In this document: piece by piece, positions 12,274-24,435 of the stretch | How the letters are laid out: every line of letters starts with the position of its first letter | How positions within the stretch are numbered: position 1 is the stretch's first letter | Assembly (NCBI GenBank): GCA_031310005.1 | Contig: CM062384.1 | Coordinates: 2,480,001 to 2,544,000 of the forward strand | DNA: 64,000 nucleotides | From: Dactylellina haptotyla | Taxonomy: Eukaryota > Ascomycota > Orbiliomycetes > Orbiliales > Orbiliaceae | Reading direction: 5' to 3' | Notes under the pieces: generated by a model | Told to the model about the DNA's origin: nothing | Database searches by the model: none | What the model saw: only the letters and a program-made list of their open reading frames with translations | Translations under genes and position numbers: made by a program

Positions 12274-13359
12274 ATGTCGCGCGAGATATCAATCATCGAT
12301 TGTAACTGGGACCTGTGCTCTGTTAAGCAGAGCTGGTTTGGTTACCGTCCTTCCCTCGCGATGAATGTCACGCTACTGTGCCTCTTCTCAACTGCAGGCT
12401 TAATCCACACCTACTTCGCTATCCGCTACAAGACCCGCGGCTTCAGCATATGCATGTGCATTGCTTGCGCCCTTGAAACGTCCGGCTATATTGGTAGAAT
12501 CATAGCCTACACGAACCCGTGGTCGCTTCCCGCATTCTTCATTCAGATAAACGGTATCGGTCTCGGGCCTACCTTCTTTGCAGCCGGTATATACCTTTGT
12601 CTCACAAGGATTGTTATCGCTTACGGTGCGAATATCTCTATCGTACAACCGAAGGTGTACACATACTTTTTTATCGTGTGCGACATAATTTCTTTGGTTA
12701 TTCAGTTACCTGGTGGTATTATATCATCTGTGTGGGCAGCTGACGGGAAGCCGCCCACACTTGGCGCCCATATTGGGGTGGCGGGTATAGGATTTCAGGT
12801 CTTTTCACTCTCCATATGGCTCATCCTCTGTGCGGTGTTCACATTGAGATGTAGGAGTGTTGGAGAGGAAGCGTGGGATCCAAAATACCAAAAAATGAGA
12901 AATCACTGGCGCTTCAAAATCTTCCTGGTGGGCCTAGGTATTGCAATACTGGCACTCTACATACGAAGTATTTATAGAATTATTGAATTAAGTGGGGGTT
13001 ACACAGGCCATCTGGCTAGAGATGAGACAGCCTTTTGTATCTTGGAAGGAGTGTAAGTGGTCTTTGACTCAATATGCTGAATGGCACGAAGTATTCATAT
13101 ATAGACTTGCGGACGGACTAACGTGTAAACCTTTTTAAGGATGATCGTCATATTGGCTTTCTCGACTGGTATCTTCCATCCAGGTTACGGTTTTGGGGAA
13201 GCATACTCTGTTATAACTGAACAAAAAAACACATTTCCATCACCCTGGGCGAAGAATTCCTTTTTTACCAAGGATTTGGTTTTAATAAGCCAGCATGGTT
13301 CTATTGAGATGGCCACTCCTGACGACCAAAAGAATTTCCCTAGAACAGAAGCGATCTAA
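12274..13359 (+). CDS. RTA1-like seven-transmembrane protein (lipid-translocating exporter family)
   Basis: Two exons, 12274-13052 and 13140-13359. The 87-nt intron has a GTAAGT donor, a GGACTAACG branch site and a TTTTAAG acceptor, and the join restores the family segment ILEGV-MIVILAF. The product is 332 residues with seven hydrophobic segments and the family signatures SGYIGR, GPTFFAAGIYL, LPGG and YRIIELSGG near the sixth and seventh helices. Yeast relatives (Rta1, Rsb1, Pug1) act in sterol-drug resistance, sphingoid-base release and porphyrin transport; which role applies here is unknown. The C-terminal ~40 residues are cytoplasmic and poorly conserved in type. The gene ends 117 bp from the end of the P450 gene on the other strand. 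Confidence 0.92.
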
Positions 13360-13476
13360 TACAGAGTTGCATCAATGGAGGATAGCTCAACATATAGACA
13401 CCTGTATGTTTTTTGGATTTTATTTTATTTAATCGTCGTTATGCTAGATCTAATATCCACACAATACAATCTCCAT

Positions 13477-15414
13477 TTATATGATTCTCGGAGCAAGCTT
13501 AATGACGGAGGGCATGCCACCTTTTGGTTTTGCACTTGCTGCCAACACTTGATAAACATGTTCTCCACTAACTTCGTTCACTCCATTGGCCGGTGGTGGC
13601 TGTTTCTGAGCTTCAATATCGAATTTTCTCAGTGTCAGTGCCATGATTACTTTGGTCTCAATCATTGCTAGTTCCTGGCCAATGCAAGCCCTGGGGCCAC
13701 GTTCAAATGGCCTCCATGCATCCTTAGGAATCTCATCTTCTAGCCAGCGTTCAGGTCGGAATTCTCGTGGATTGTCCCAATAGTTATCATTCACATGGAC
13801 TGGAAGGGATGCAAGCCAAACTGTGAGTCCTTCAGTGATATAGAGTTCACCGGTCTTGGGGTCCTTCAAGTACGTCCTATATTATACATGATTAGCCGAT
13901 CGAAAAAAAAAGTGGTTTGGAAGAAAACAAGGTTCGAGTCTTGTGCCTACCCTTTAGCACCTGCTCGAACTGAGCTAGCAGGTGGATACATGCGCAAAAT
14001 TTCGCGAATAATGGCAGTGCAATATTCCATTTTGTTCATTAGTAGAGGATTTTCAGTCAGCATCCTTGCAGCATCCGCATGGTCAGTGCCAAAAATGTCG
14101 TTGAGCTCTTTTCTCGCGCGCGCCATCTTGTCGGGATGGTGTGACAGTTGGTGGAATATGTAACAGATAGTAGAGCTAGTGGTATCATGACCGGCAAAAA
14201 CGAAAACAAGCATTTGCGCTAGCGGCTATTGTCAGACTTGTTATGTCGTTTGCGAGCTTCCGGTATAACTTACTGATGGCATTTCTCCTAAATTCTTCAT
14301 CCATGGACCCGATATTACCACCTTTTTCCTTAAGATAAGTTTCAAGCGCGAGATCAATGATTGGCTTGCTTCTTTTCCCCGAGCTCAACATTGGATCTCT
14401 TTGAAGAAAGCGTCGATCAAGCATGTCGCCCAGGACTCTACGCATGATTCTTTGATTCCACCAATACACAATCGGCCGGAAAGGATGCCACCTTGTCCAC
14501 GGGTTATAGGAATTGACAGGGGGGAGCCAGCTAATCTGGCTTTTGAAGGCTTCAACGAGTTCATGGGGTTTATGCTGTGTGTTCAACTCCGCATCCCTAA
14601 ATCCAGAAACAAAATGAGTTTAATTCATTAGCTCAATCTTCTATATATGATATGGACCTAGGTAGTACTCACAAAACAACTCGGCCAATAATGTCGACGG
14701 TTAAGCATGTGGTATGCTTCTCGAGATCAATCACTTCACCCTTCTTAGCCCTTTTCTCCATAATCTCAACAAATGTTTCGCAATCCCTAACAATGCCTGG
14801 AACGAGGGTCATAAGGTGCTGAACGGCAAATCCGGGGTTGAAGATTGTCCTCCAGAACTTCCAGATCTGACCAGACGCAGATACTAAGTTATCAGGTCCA
14901 GAGAGAGGCTTAAGGACGAAATCTAGCGCATCATTGTCTTTGTCCAGAACATGAACCTGAGCGACTTGATGTGCCATATTTGGATCCGAAACAACTAGCA
15001 TTGGCGTTCCGATGGGCCATAGATCCAGATACATTACCCCTCTGTCCTTCAGGCCATATTTTTCCAGTAAGAAAGGAAGATGAACCTGCGGGTGGACATC
15101 AAGTGGCAACTCTTTCGTGATTTCTGCCATGACTAACAAATGGCCAAGGAGCCAATGGTGCGGTGGTTGAGGCTGTGAGTGAAACCGATTAGTGTGTGCT
15201 TCGGTGATAACGACGTCTATGGTGCGTATATTTGCTCGCGAATTCGACGATTTCTGAAGCTTACCATATCCGGGTCAGATCTAAATCTCCGCCTCCAATA
15301 GTAGAGGTTCGCGAAGAATCGAACTGTGCCCTGGAGGACGTAGACACCGGCAAGATACATCAAACCACGTGTTAGTTGGTCCATGGTGACCGTATGCGAC
15401 CCTAATTGAATCAT
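13477..15414 (-). CDS. Cytochrome P450 monooxygenase
   Basis: Five exons: 15414-15265, 15172-14673, 14596-14274, 14218-13951 and 13876-13477. All phases agree, giving 546 residues. An N-terminal hydrophobic anchor (about 15-40) is followed by the Pro-rich hinge (PQPPHHWLLGHL), the I-helix oxygen-activation motif AGHDTTS (~331), the K-helix E-x-x-R in REILRMYPP (~398), FRPERW and the heme loop PFERGPRACIG with its Cys at ~478. It is therefore a complete, apparently functional class II microsomal P450 needing NADPH-cytochrome P450 reductase. The heme-loop style (GPRACIGQELAMIE) resembles fungal P450s annotated near StcS-type sterigmatocystin enzymes, but no polyketide or other backbone gene is present, so I assign no substrate. 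Detoxification is as likely as biosynthesis. Confidence 0.95.
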
Positions 15415-17002
15415 TTTGCGAGACTTTTATTGTAGCATCTATTTAGAATTTTGAGTTGGACTAGTAGTCGCGGTTGTGGAAGGTAGGGTGCTTTATCGAT
15501 AACCCCTCAATAAGAGACAGCCTCGCCAGATTCCGTATTTTGAGGTGAGGCGTAGCTATATAACGTAGATTCCTGGGTAACACAAGGCTAATCAGAAACC
15601 GGAAGCCGTGGTGCCGCTATAGTGCAGTAGTAATATTAAACCCGCCACTGAGTTCTCAATCATACGAAAATTGAAGTTGGATCACCAGATAATATTATGA
15701 AGGATAGTAAATTGCTATCAAGCCAAATCTAGTCGGGAGAAATGGTCTCCTTTTCTATGTTATCCTTCAAGAATTACTTCCCACCAGCAAGCAAAAACTC
15801 CCTTGCGTAAGGCACGGAACATTCCTGAAAACCGATATCAAGGCAAGTGTCACACGTCTTACAAGCTGGCGCAACCTCCCTCGACCTAATTCGGCTCGTT
15901 CATTGCCCCGTTTCTAAAATCTCACCGTAAAATTGATTCGTTTAGGCTATATGTGGGGCCGGCTTCAGCCCACCGAGTTGATTGCATACAATCTGTGATG
16001 ACCACGATATTCCGAAGGTTTGCACGGACGCGATACATACTTAAGAATGTACACATTGGACAATCGGGCGCCCAACCCCGTGTCCTAGTGAATATCCAAA
16101 TAATTAATCCAAGCGAAATGTTTCGGCAATTCGCTCGTCCCAATGTGGACCAGGATTGTCAGCATTAACAGCTCTCAACCTAAACAACAGGGTTTAAGAG
16201 CGAAGATTCGAATGAATCGATGACAAAGCAGAGGTGTGCATATGCCCAATCGTAACCCTTGAATTTTAAATCCAATCACTTGGAGCCCTTGGCACTTGAA
16301 GTGTTAATTCTCGCTCGGGCTTGCGATCACTATTTCCGATTGCCGGCCCGAAGGACGCCGTGTGTGTTTGTGCGACCGACAACAAAAACGGGAACAAAAT
16401 CCTGCCCCTTGGTTTAATCGTTGAACTGCATTTGCACATTCTATAAATTCAGGACTAATTATGAATATTCGACCTTATAACCTGGCCTGCAAGAATTTAA
16501 GCACCATGGTAGGATCCACAGAAGACCCTCCAAACGAGCAAAACTGCCAAGTTCGGATCAGATACGAGAGGGCTGGACAGCGGTCAGGCATGAACCCGGT
16601 TGTAGCTAATTGGTTTGCGATCCAACATTGGCCAACGTCATAACTCGTCTAAACGTTAAGATGAACTCATGATACTACACAGAGTCGGCTGCCTCATAGT
16701 CGCCAGTGCCCACATTTTCTAAAAATGATACCAAGATGTTCGGTTCCAAGAGTCCAAGGCGCACCAGTGTCGCAATCCAGCAAACCTACCCAAGGTGCTA
16801 TGGAGAATACGGGGTTTATAAAACGTCTATTTGAGCCGCCGCACTGAAGCTGTGCTCCTTCAGCGACAACACAATCCTCGATGGAGACGCTTTTTAACAA
16901 CGCAACTCAAAATATCAGGTCTCGCTGAAATATCTAAGAAAAGAATCTTTGCTCTTGAAAAGAAACTTTTATTGGGAAAACAGAACCTTCGAAGTCCGAA
17001 GC
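15415..17002. other. Divergent promoter region, no gene seen
   Basis: About 1.6 kb between the P450 gene (leftwards) and the GPI-type surface protein gene (rightwards), so it carries both promoters. Open stretches are below 75 codons and mirror each other on opposite strands. No repeats or motifs stand out. Confidence 0.6.
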
Positions 17003-17941
17003 ATGCATAAATACTCAGCTCTCGCAATATTGAGCGTTTTACGTTTTGCAGCGTCGCAAACTGCAGAGGAAGACCGCGTATATCCTATAAACGCTACTGG
17101 AGAATGGTCTTTCGCGGCACCTCAGTACTCGTCTCGGGATAACCCTGCAAACTGGACGGCTCGTGTCGCACTCACTCAAGATAACTACTTTCAAGGGGAC
17201 TACTATCGTACCGCAACATGGCTTGACACACCATTCGATGTTCCCGTAAATGGATCGTCTATTGTACGAGATGTATGTTTATTCATGCAGTTGCCGATCC
17301 TCAAACGAACCGCCATCGACTACTCAAAAGGCGAGAACGGGTGTAATGACGTCTTAGGTGAGGACTGTGTAGCAAAACTCCGAGAGTTTCTTACCAAAGA
17401 GTACCATAGAAGGACGGCGGATAATGGTACTATGGACTGTACATCGACCGAAGGTGTTGGTCCCTGGCACCAGTCGATCTATGAGATCTGTCCGGTATAC
17501 AAGAACGAAGGCGGGAGCGGTTTCCAGCTAAATAGTGAGCATCTCTCTGTTAAAATTTGCGTATAAACACCAGAAGAGTTGTAGTAAGGAACTGACGTTT
17601 CCGCAGCACTTATACCATCCGATCATGAAACCGGCAGCGCCCTTCATGGCGATGAGAATGCATACTGGATCGCTATCGGCACACCAAGAAACGAAACTGA
17701 GGCTACTGCTGAGCAACAATATGATGAAGTCAGCGAGTATGTTTTTACATATTCTATCATATCGGGTCCTACCTACGACGGAATGGTAGACACCATATCT
17801 GTAGATATGGTCTGTGTGAAGGCCGAAGATCCAGTGGCGGGATCTCGAGATCTTCCTAGTGGGGCGAGCACCCTGCGTGCCTTTACGAGTTTATTTTCAT
17901 TGGCGATTGTTTCGATATTCTTTACGATGATATTTTTATAA
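17003..17941 (+). CDS. Secreted, probably GPI-anchored surface protein of unknown function
   Basis: Two exons, 17003-17534 and 17607-17941, with a 72-nt intron (GTGAGC donor, CCGCAG acceptor); 288 residues. I chose the ATG at 17003 because it opens a signal peptide (HKYSALAILSVLRFAASQ), whereas an earlier in-frame ATG at 16949 would bury it. The mature part has several N-glycosylation sequons (NATG, NWTA, NGSS, NGTM, NETE) and six or more cysteines. The last 30 residues have a small-residue site (GSRDLPSGAS), then a hydrophobic tail ending FFTMIFL, the usual layout of a GPI-attachment signal. I recognise no catalytic domain. The likely location is plasma membrane or cell wall. Confidence 0.75.
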
Positions 17942-18432
17942 ATTAAATCTTTCTATAACCTGTCAGGCTACGTAAGACCCAATAAGGGGACTTGTATTGA
18001 GTAGATACCAAGTGTATAACAAATTGCCTACGTTCTTAACATCAAATACGTATTTATTAATCTAAAATTCATAATTTTTACAATGTGTTTTCTTGAACTA
18101 TGTTTCGTAACAACCGAGAGGCTTAAACAGAAATATAAATATTCAAAAAATCGTAAATTCGTTGCTGGCCTAGCTCAACTCGCCAAATGAAATAGAAAAG
18201 ATTAAGAAACCTAAGATGTACAAGATATAAGAAAAGTCGTTCAAATTAACCACCGATAGACAAAAGAAAATTCGTGAATAGCGTTGATACAAATCATATT
18301 TTCGAATAAGAGATGTTGACTCCAGATATGGGTCTTATAAAGTATTTTTTACTGCCTGTGTCTCTATGGCGCACATAACGAAAACAAGTCAGATCAAACT
18401 TCTCCTACAAGTTGCAAAAACGCTTAAGCTCA
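17942..18432. other. AT-rich convergent 3' region
   Basis: About 490 bp of strongly AT-rich sequence between two convergent stop codons; no open frame of note. It presumably contains both polyadenylation regions. Confidence 0.6.
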
Positions 18433-20169
18433 CTAAGCATGGGTAACACTGTTGGGATATACCACTGGAATATCTCGTCCGTCTCTGGTGCTATAGGCTT
18501 CTCGAGAGCCGTATGTGTTTGGTATCGGTCCAGAAGTCGGGTAGTATGGATATCCGCCCGGCACGCTAGCTCCTGGCGGGGGTCCCATATAGCCTGGTTG
18601 GCTATAATATTTGCTTGCTTCTCCGCGAGGAGGCTCGCTGTGTTGATTTTGTTGGAGTGCTTTTCTTCTTCTGTGTTCTTCGATCTGCGGACGCTTGGTT
18701 TCGAATTCGTGGAATTCGTGGCGTTTTTCTTGCATTCCCTTGAACGCCTTGACGGCTTCTGCAGCGGCAAATATAGCTAAGCCGACCGCTGTAGCATCTT
18801 TGAGGACTGATTTGTTACGGAGCTTGTCGGATTCTTCTTCAGTTATCTTGCCAGATTCGAGTTTTTCTTTGCGAACCATACGTTTCTCACGAGCTTCGTA
18901 TCCGACGTGACCGAGATGAAGGGTCGCGAGAATTGCAAGGGCAACGCTAATAACCTCTTTGCGTCGAAGTCTCTTGTGACGATCTCGCTCGGATTCCTCA
19001 TCAAGAGAAAGATCCGAATCAGACATGCTACTATCCGAAGAACTGTCGTCTCGGATTGACCTTCTGGAGCCCCTTGAGCTTCGGCTATCATGTCGACTTC
19101 GTCCGAATCTTTCAGCTGCGAGACCACCTAAACCCATAGCAGCCAACGCCTCACCCATGCTCCGGCTACGTTTTCGATGAAAACCAGGGCGTTCGGGTGA
19201 ACCGTCTTCTGAGCGATCTCGTCCTCGGGATTGGGATCGCGAACGTTGGTAGTCAAGGAATTTCTTTCCAGCTGCGGCGATAAGCCCACTTGCTGCCAAG
19301 TCTCTAATAGGATTGGCCTTCTCATCACCATCATCCCGTCTCTTACTTCTTCGGCCATTGAGTCCTCGTTGTGCAGCCAAACCAGCAATCACGGACTCTG
19401 CAATTCGCTTGTTGGATTTCTTATCGTCTTCTCCTTTTCTGTCCAAGAATTTCTCAACTGCGCCGGAAGCTACGGCTGCTTCCACTACCCTCTTGAGACT
19501 CTTGGATCCGGTGACTCCGCCCGGTTCTTTCCGGGCTCGGAAAGCTTCCACTGCGGCAGCAATCATTGCAGCTTGGGCCGTATTGCTGTGCATCCGTGAA
19601 GTAGAGCGAGATCGAATTTTCTCGCCATTAGAATCATATCCTTCGTCGGACTCCAAAGATGGTTTTCGTCCTCGACTCTTAGATCGAGCTCTCTTGTAAG
19701 TGTCTTCGAGACCAAGCGCTGCCATTGCAGATTCGCCCATAGATTTAGCACGCTCTCTCATTCTACCCTTGGAGCTGCTGCTTCGGATGCTCTCGGGTTC
19801 GTCTCCATCTGTTCCGCTTTCTGGTTCTGCAACGGTGCTACTGGCATCATCTGGGATTCTTTCCCGTCTCCTGTGTCTGTGCTTTCTTCTCCTTCTCTTT
19901 CCGTCGTCGGTGCTTGCGCCCTCAGTGTCGGTATCTGTCATTGCAGGTTCGTAGACAGTGTCTACTGTCTCACGGTACCGATGTCGACGACTCGGCTTTT
20001 TATATTCTCGCTCCTCATGAACTACTTCACGGGGAACAACATGATCGGAATCAGAGTCTGAAGGTGTATAGGATCGAGACTTATGCTTATGTCGACGATG
20101 TTTCTGGCGATGCGCCTGCTCCCCTGGGTCGATAGCATTTCCAAAGTAGTCTTCTTGTGTAGTGGACAT
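18433..20169 (-). CDS. DUF3824-type Arg/Ser-rich protein
   Basis: A single exon of 578 residues. The first ~200 residues are very rich in Arg, Ser, His, Lys and Asp, with RS-type dipeptides (for example RSKSRGRK). Residues ~200-330 carry repeated Ala-rich helical units of the DUF3824 kind: AAAVEAFRARKE, VEAAVASGAVEKFLDRKGE, IAESVIAGLAAQRG and DLAASGLIAAAGKKFLDYQR. A further helical unit follows near 445-475 (ATAVGLAIFAAAEAVKAFKG). The last 80 residues are Pro/Tyr/Gly-rich. The family is restricted to ascomycetes and has no established function; the composition suggests a scaffold or RNA/nuclear-associated protein, or a cortical/septal one, which is inference. The high Arg/Ser content creates long open shadow frames on the other strand. 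Confidence 0.85.
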   Translation of the reverse strand: MSTTQEDYFGNAIDPGEQAHRQKHRRHKHKSRSYTPSDSDSDHVVPREVVHEEREYKKPSRRHRYRETVDTVYEPAMTDTDTEGASTDDGKRRRRKHRHRRRERIPDDASSTVAEPESGTDGDEPESIRSSSSKGRMRERAKSMGESAMAALGLEDTYKRARSKSRGRKPSLESDEGYDSNGEKIRSRSTSRMHSNTAQAAMIAAAVEAFRARKEPGGVTGSKSLKRVVEAAVASGAVEKFLDRKGEDDKKSNKRIAESVIAGLAAQRGLNGRRSKRRDDGDEKANPIRDLAASGLIAAAGKKFLDYQRSRSQSRGRDRSEDGSPERPGFHRKRSRSMGEALAAMGLGGLAAERFGRSRHDSRSSRGSRRSIRDDSSSDSSMSDSDLSLDEESERDRHKRLRRKEVISVALAILATLHLGHVGYEAREKRMVRKEKLESGKITEEESDKLRNKSVLKDATAVGLAIFAAAEAVKAFKGMQEKRHEFHEFETKRPQIEEHRRRKALQQNQHSEPPRGEASKYYSQPGYMGPPPGASVPGGYPYYPTSGPIPNTYGSREAYSTRDGRDIPVVYPNSVTHA

Positions 20170-21081
20170 TTTGTTTGTGTGTTGACCGGTGTATCTTGAA
20201 TCTGCTTTGAGGTCGCGATAATCTTTGCTTGGCTCAGACTCTAAAATTATTCCGGACTGGTCAATCTTTTCTTGGTGTAAAACGGGTTTCTAGAGACTAG
20301 CTGAAAACATGAAAGGAAGAATCGGAAAAATAGAAGAGAGGCAAATGGGAAGACCCTGAGGGATAAGCCATCGAATTTATTCTCCTCCAGCAATTTACGT
20401 GGTAGACCCGCAAGGCAAATATATCTAGTATCACATTCTGATCACACTACGCTACACACGTAACACTCAAACAGAAACTCCCAAACTCGAATCTTGGTTT
20501 CTTCTTTTGACGCAAAACCGACGTTGTTTTTAGCGTATCGAACGCCCTAGAATACACTCGGTCCAGAACAGCCGGGCGTCGAGGTACCAGCACAGACAAC
20601 ACTGTTTGTGTGCGACCTTCGCCGCTAATGCAGAGTGACCGCATTGGCAGGGATCTGTGCTATCACCATGACGTCAGGATACCATCACGCTCGACGAACA
20701 ACAGGATTTCTAGCTCCCCAAAAAACGGCCGTGAAGGAATAGAAGAGCGTTAACTCAATGCGCTTTGCGATGGGATGCCCGGCGCCCTGCATACGCAAAG
20801 TAGATCAACTTACCACCAAAGAGGCCATGTTCTTGGCGCGTAATGGGAGGTCTCGGAGACTATTGTTGCTGAGAGTCGCAATTCAATTGCGTCGGTCTAA
20901 GAAATGGCAAAGAAGAGCAAAAAATCATATTGCCCCTGGAGTAAAATATTTCTATTGAAATGGAAAACTTGGCGATGTAAATTCGCCATTATCCAGGAAT
21001 AATCGCAATAACAACAAGTAGTAGCAGAAGATGAGGAATAGCTCCTCGCAGGTCATATGTCTGCACTTTTAATTCGTGAGA
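20170..21081. other. Intergenic, no gene seen
   Basis: About 900 bp between two minus-strand genes: promoter of the DUF3824 gene and 3' end of the oxygenase gene. Only short open stretches (at most 66 codons) without features. Confidence 0.6.
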
Positions 21082-24000
21082 TCATTCCAAGGCCGAATAG
21101 TTAGCTAATTCGATATCGGCGCTCTCGTCGCCCCCAAAACCCTCATCGTTCTCATCGAGTAATACTCTTGTAGTTTCTTCATCAGTGGGTGCTTCAACGA
21201 ATTTATCTTTTCCAACCTCTCTGCGAATCCTCCCTTGTACATTGAAAGGTTCTTTGATCGCCTCAAAAAACACTTTGCGTTCTTTGACTTCTTCATGGTA
21301 CAAGTCCTTAAGTTTCGTATACTCTATCCCAGCGAGCTTCTTAATAGAAAATCCACCACTGTAAGAACCGTCATATGTTACCTCAATCTCATCTCGGTAC
21401 TCGTATCTAATGGCAACATTTTCCCTGCGCGAAAGTTCGTTGCGCAAGTCTATTAAATGGTTTCTCCCATCATAATCAGTATCATCATTGTCAATATATA
21501 AAAATTCGGTGTCTGATCGTAAAAACTGATTGGCAAGACCACAATATAGACAACTCGTGCCATACTCACAACTGGGCGAGTCCCAAGTTGGAAGAAAGTA
21601 CGGCGGCTTCTCTGGTTTAGTTGCAGGGAAGAATTTTATTGTTGCTTCGATAAAATTCTGACGGAGTGTCGTCCGACAAGGTAAATCATTCAGACTAGGG
21701 GTTGCCAGAAAATGTTCAACTATCGCCCTGGAATCTCGCATGTACTTCTTCCCATCTTCAATATGAATCTTGCCTAGATCTGAGACGGAAATGGCCATAC
21801 TATCGATGAATCTAGCGACTAGGCGGGATCTCTCAGGCTCAGGTTGGTTGTTGAGAAAATCCAGGTAGCGTATCAAATTAAATGGCCATGTATTATCCTT
21901 TGAACGGCTTCTAGTAGTGATTTCACCTGGATTTGGGGGGTTCCATAATCCCATTCCCTGGTAGGTAGTACGCTCATACGATTCCAACTGTTCCGCACGT
22001 GGACCTCCCAACCGGATGTGCCTTAGCCGCCTCTTGATCCCACGTAAAATAGCTCTATGAAAGGTGTAGGTAGGGATGCTTAGAAGCAAATCACGCGCTG
22101 AAGAACCTTCAGATGCATGTAAGCCAACATCTAGGTAAAGATCTTCAAGGAGGTTCAAGCTTGGATGACTTTTGAATGCGCCCTCAAGCCTATGAGGCAG
22201 AATAGTCATTAGGTATTTTCGTGCCGAAACAAAAGGATATTGAGGAAGCGGTCCTTACAACTTAATCACCATGTTCGTAGGTGACCCCTGGTATACTTTT
22301 AGAAATAGGTGTAAGACCGATGGATTCAATACTGCAGTATGGGCCCAAAGGTATTCCGCGATACTTGCGTCAAAGGAAAATTGGATATCCTTTGGAAAGC
22401 ACCTCTTTAGCTCAAGTAGTCGATATAAAGCCGTCACGGAATTTGAAGGAACAAATCGTCCGTGTTCGTCTTTTATTGATTCTACGAACCATGCAGAGTT
22501 TCGGAGACTATATTTTATCAAGAGATCAGTATCCGAAAACAACACGGGCTGGGGCGCACTTACACCTCTTGATCAATTTTCAATATGAGGTTATGAGGCA
22601 AATGTTGTAATATAGAATAAACCAACTTCCCGGCCTGTCTCATTTGATCTTCCGAAGGAAGGAACTTGATACATCGGTCAATCAAGACGCACGCCTTTGC
22701 GAAATCAATTTTATTTTTTTCCTCTTCTGGCTCCGTAGTTGAAGCGGATTTCTTGACGATATCAAGGACAATGTTCCATGGCAGACTTGGTTCTTTGGCT
22801 TGCTCTACGATGGATTTTACTTCCTGAGTTGGCCAGATAATTATGCAGAAGGTCCTGTACCCTAAAGGAAGCGAAGGATAATGTCAATACCGGTATATTC
22901 CGTGCATATTATTCTCCCATACGCAGCGTCTCTTACACATTTGATTCATCATTCCTTCGTTTCCAGTGTGCTCCTGTGACTCATGATATGGTGATAATTC
23001 GTGTCGTGAAGGACCCAGTGAGTATAACTTCCCTTTCCAATTCGTACTGCTTCCCGAAAAAAAACGGTATGTTCCAGCTAAGTGCTCTATATGATTGAAA
23101 GTAGTGCTAACATAGCCGTTGCCATCAATAGGACGTGCAAGATCGAATGGGAGATCCCGCGCCTCATGTTTGTCATTTCCTTCCTCTTCTTCACTTTCTT
23201 CACAATCCCATTTCTCGCGTTCATCGTATTCAGAGACTTCAAGATCAACCTCCCCGCAAGAAATCGAAATCCCTCCGACTTTGCGAATACCAGCAACAAG
23301 ATTGGATATTATATATCGATCTTTGCCTTTGAATCCTAGCTTCCTTTGGTGTAACGCGTATTTATTGATTAGAGAAAAAGCAATGGGCCGTTCCTCATTC
23401 TTGAATTTTTGCAATAAACTTAAGAGTTCTGGGTCCACGGCGGAGTCTTTCGCAGATATGCCGCTCCCTTGTACAATAAGATTGTAAACGAGTGCAACTC
23501 TGTACCCTGATACAATCTCCTCGATGGCGTGCTCTACATCTGAGTACCTGTCATATTGTTAGTCCGGGTCACTTCAATTTCTATAGGTTCGCTCACCAAG
23601 CTGCTACCCCAAAGTTGTATTTACAACTAGTTGCAAAGTCAAACGTCTTTTCTTCACCGGCGTGCGAGAGTTGTACCAGGCCGCCTTCGAATATACTGGG
23701 AAGAACAATAACAACAGTCCCAACCATCCCTTCTTCTTTCGGGCTGTCCCTGTGGACCTTGAAGTGGTCTCCCTTTTGGTACACTAAGAGCTTATACAGA
23801 TTTAACTTTGGCCTCATAGTTTCATCAATACCAATACTAGGGCATATATCGCCCAATAATATGGTATCAAGCCAGTCAGAGAACTCAGGATTTTCAAATC
23901 GTATTTTGGAGGCATCTATTTGACGGCTGCTCCGGACTTTAGGGTCTATGAGAGTCCGCTCGCCCCTGCCGAATGGCGATACTCCTCCTAGCTCTGAGAG

Positions 24001-24435
24001 TTTGGCGGCGTCCCCTGGAGAGATGGGGAGTCTCAATAACGATTCGCCAAATCCCTCCACTTTTAGCCCGGGGTTAGGCACGGCCGAATAGGTTGATGAA
24101 AACGCAAAGCTCCCCTTATAATGGGATGCTTCTTTCAGAACAATGCAAAGATCCCGTTCAATCTGATATAGTTAGCTATCGAGTATTTTAATATATTGAC
24201 AAAGGAAGTGTCAAACCTCCTCAAAATTCGACGTTTTATCCTTTGCCACTTCATCGAAAACGCCATCCATCAGGTAGTCGGTAAATGCAGGCAGAGAGCC
24301 ATCATCGTTCGGATCCCCTATATCCGATTCATCGCTCGGAAGGCTGTCATCATATTGAAGTGGAAGAGAACCAGCATTTTTCTCGTCTTGTCCCATGCTT
24401 CTGTCGAAGATTTCGAGGATTTCTATTTTATCCAT
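21082..24435 (-). CDS. Large 2-oxoglutarate/Fe(II) dioxygenase-domain protein
   Basis: Six exons: 24435-24217, 24162-23597, 23547-22937, 22861-22564, 22507-22259 and 22189-21082. Introns are 50-75 nt and all phases agree, giving 1016 residues. After an acidic N-terminus, residues ~70-280 form a prolyl 4-hydroxylase-like fold. The first iron ligands are H-x-D in FKVHRDSPKE (His ~210, Asp ~212), the distal His is in SDVEHAIEEI (~268), and the 2-oxoglutarate-binding Arg is in SGYRVALVYNL (~277). All three ligands are present, so it should be active. The remaining ~730 residues are helical, with an acidic insert (~360) and a cysteine group GTSCLYC late on; I recognise no domain there. Fungal proteins of this architecture are uncharacterised, so the substrate is unknown. 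There is no signal peptide. Confidence 0.88.

Noticed and set aside
13931-13940. GGTTCGAGTC resembling a tRNA B box inside a P450 intron
   Set aside because: No matching A box, acceptor stem or anticodon arm around it.
22506-22580. A 17-nt intron or frameshift in the oxygenase gene between exons 4 and 5
   Set aside because: The same GTAAGT donor with the later ATATAG acceptor gives a 56-nt intron that keeps the frame, so neither a tiny intron nor a mutation is needed.
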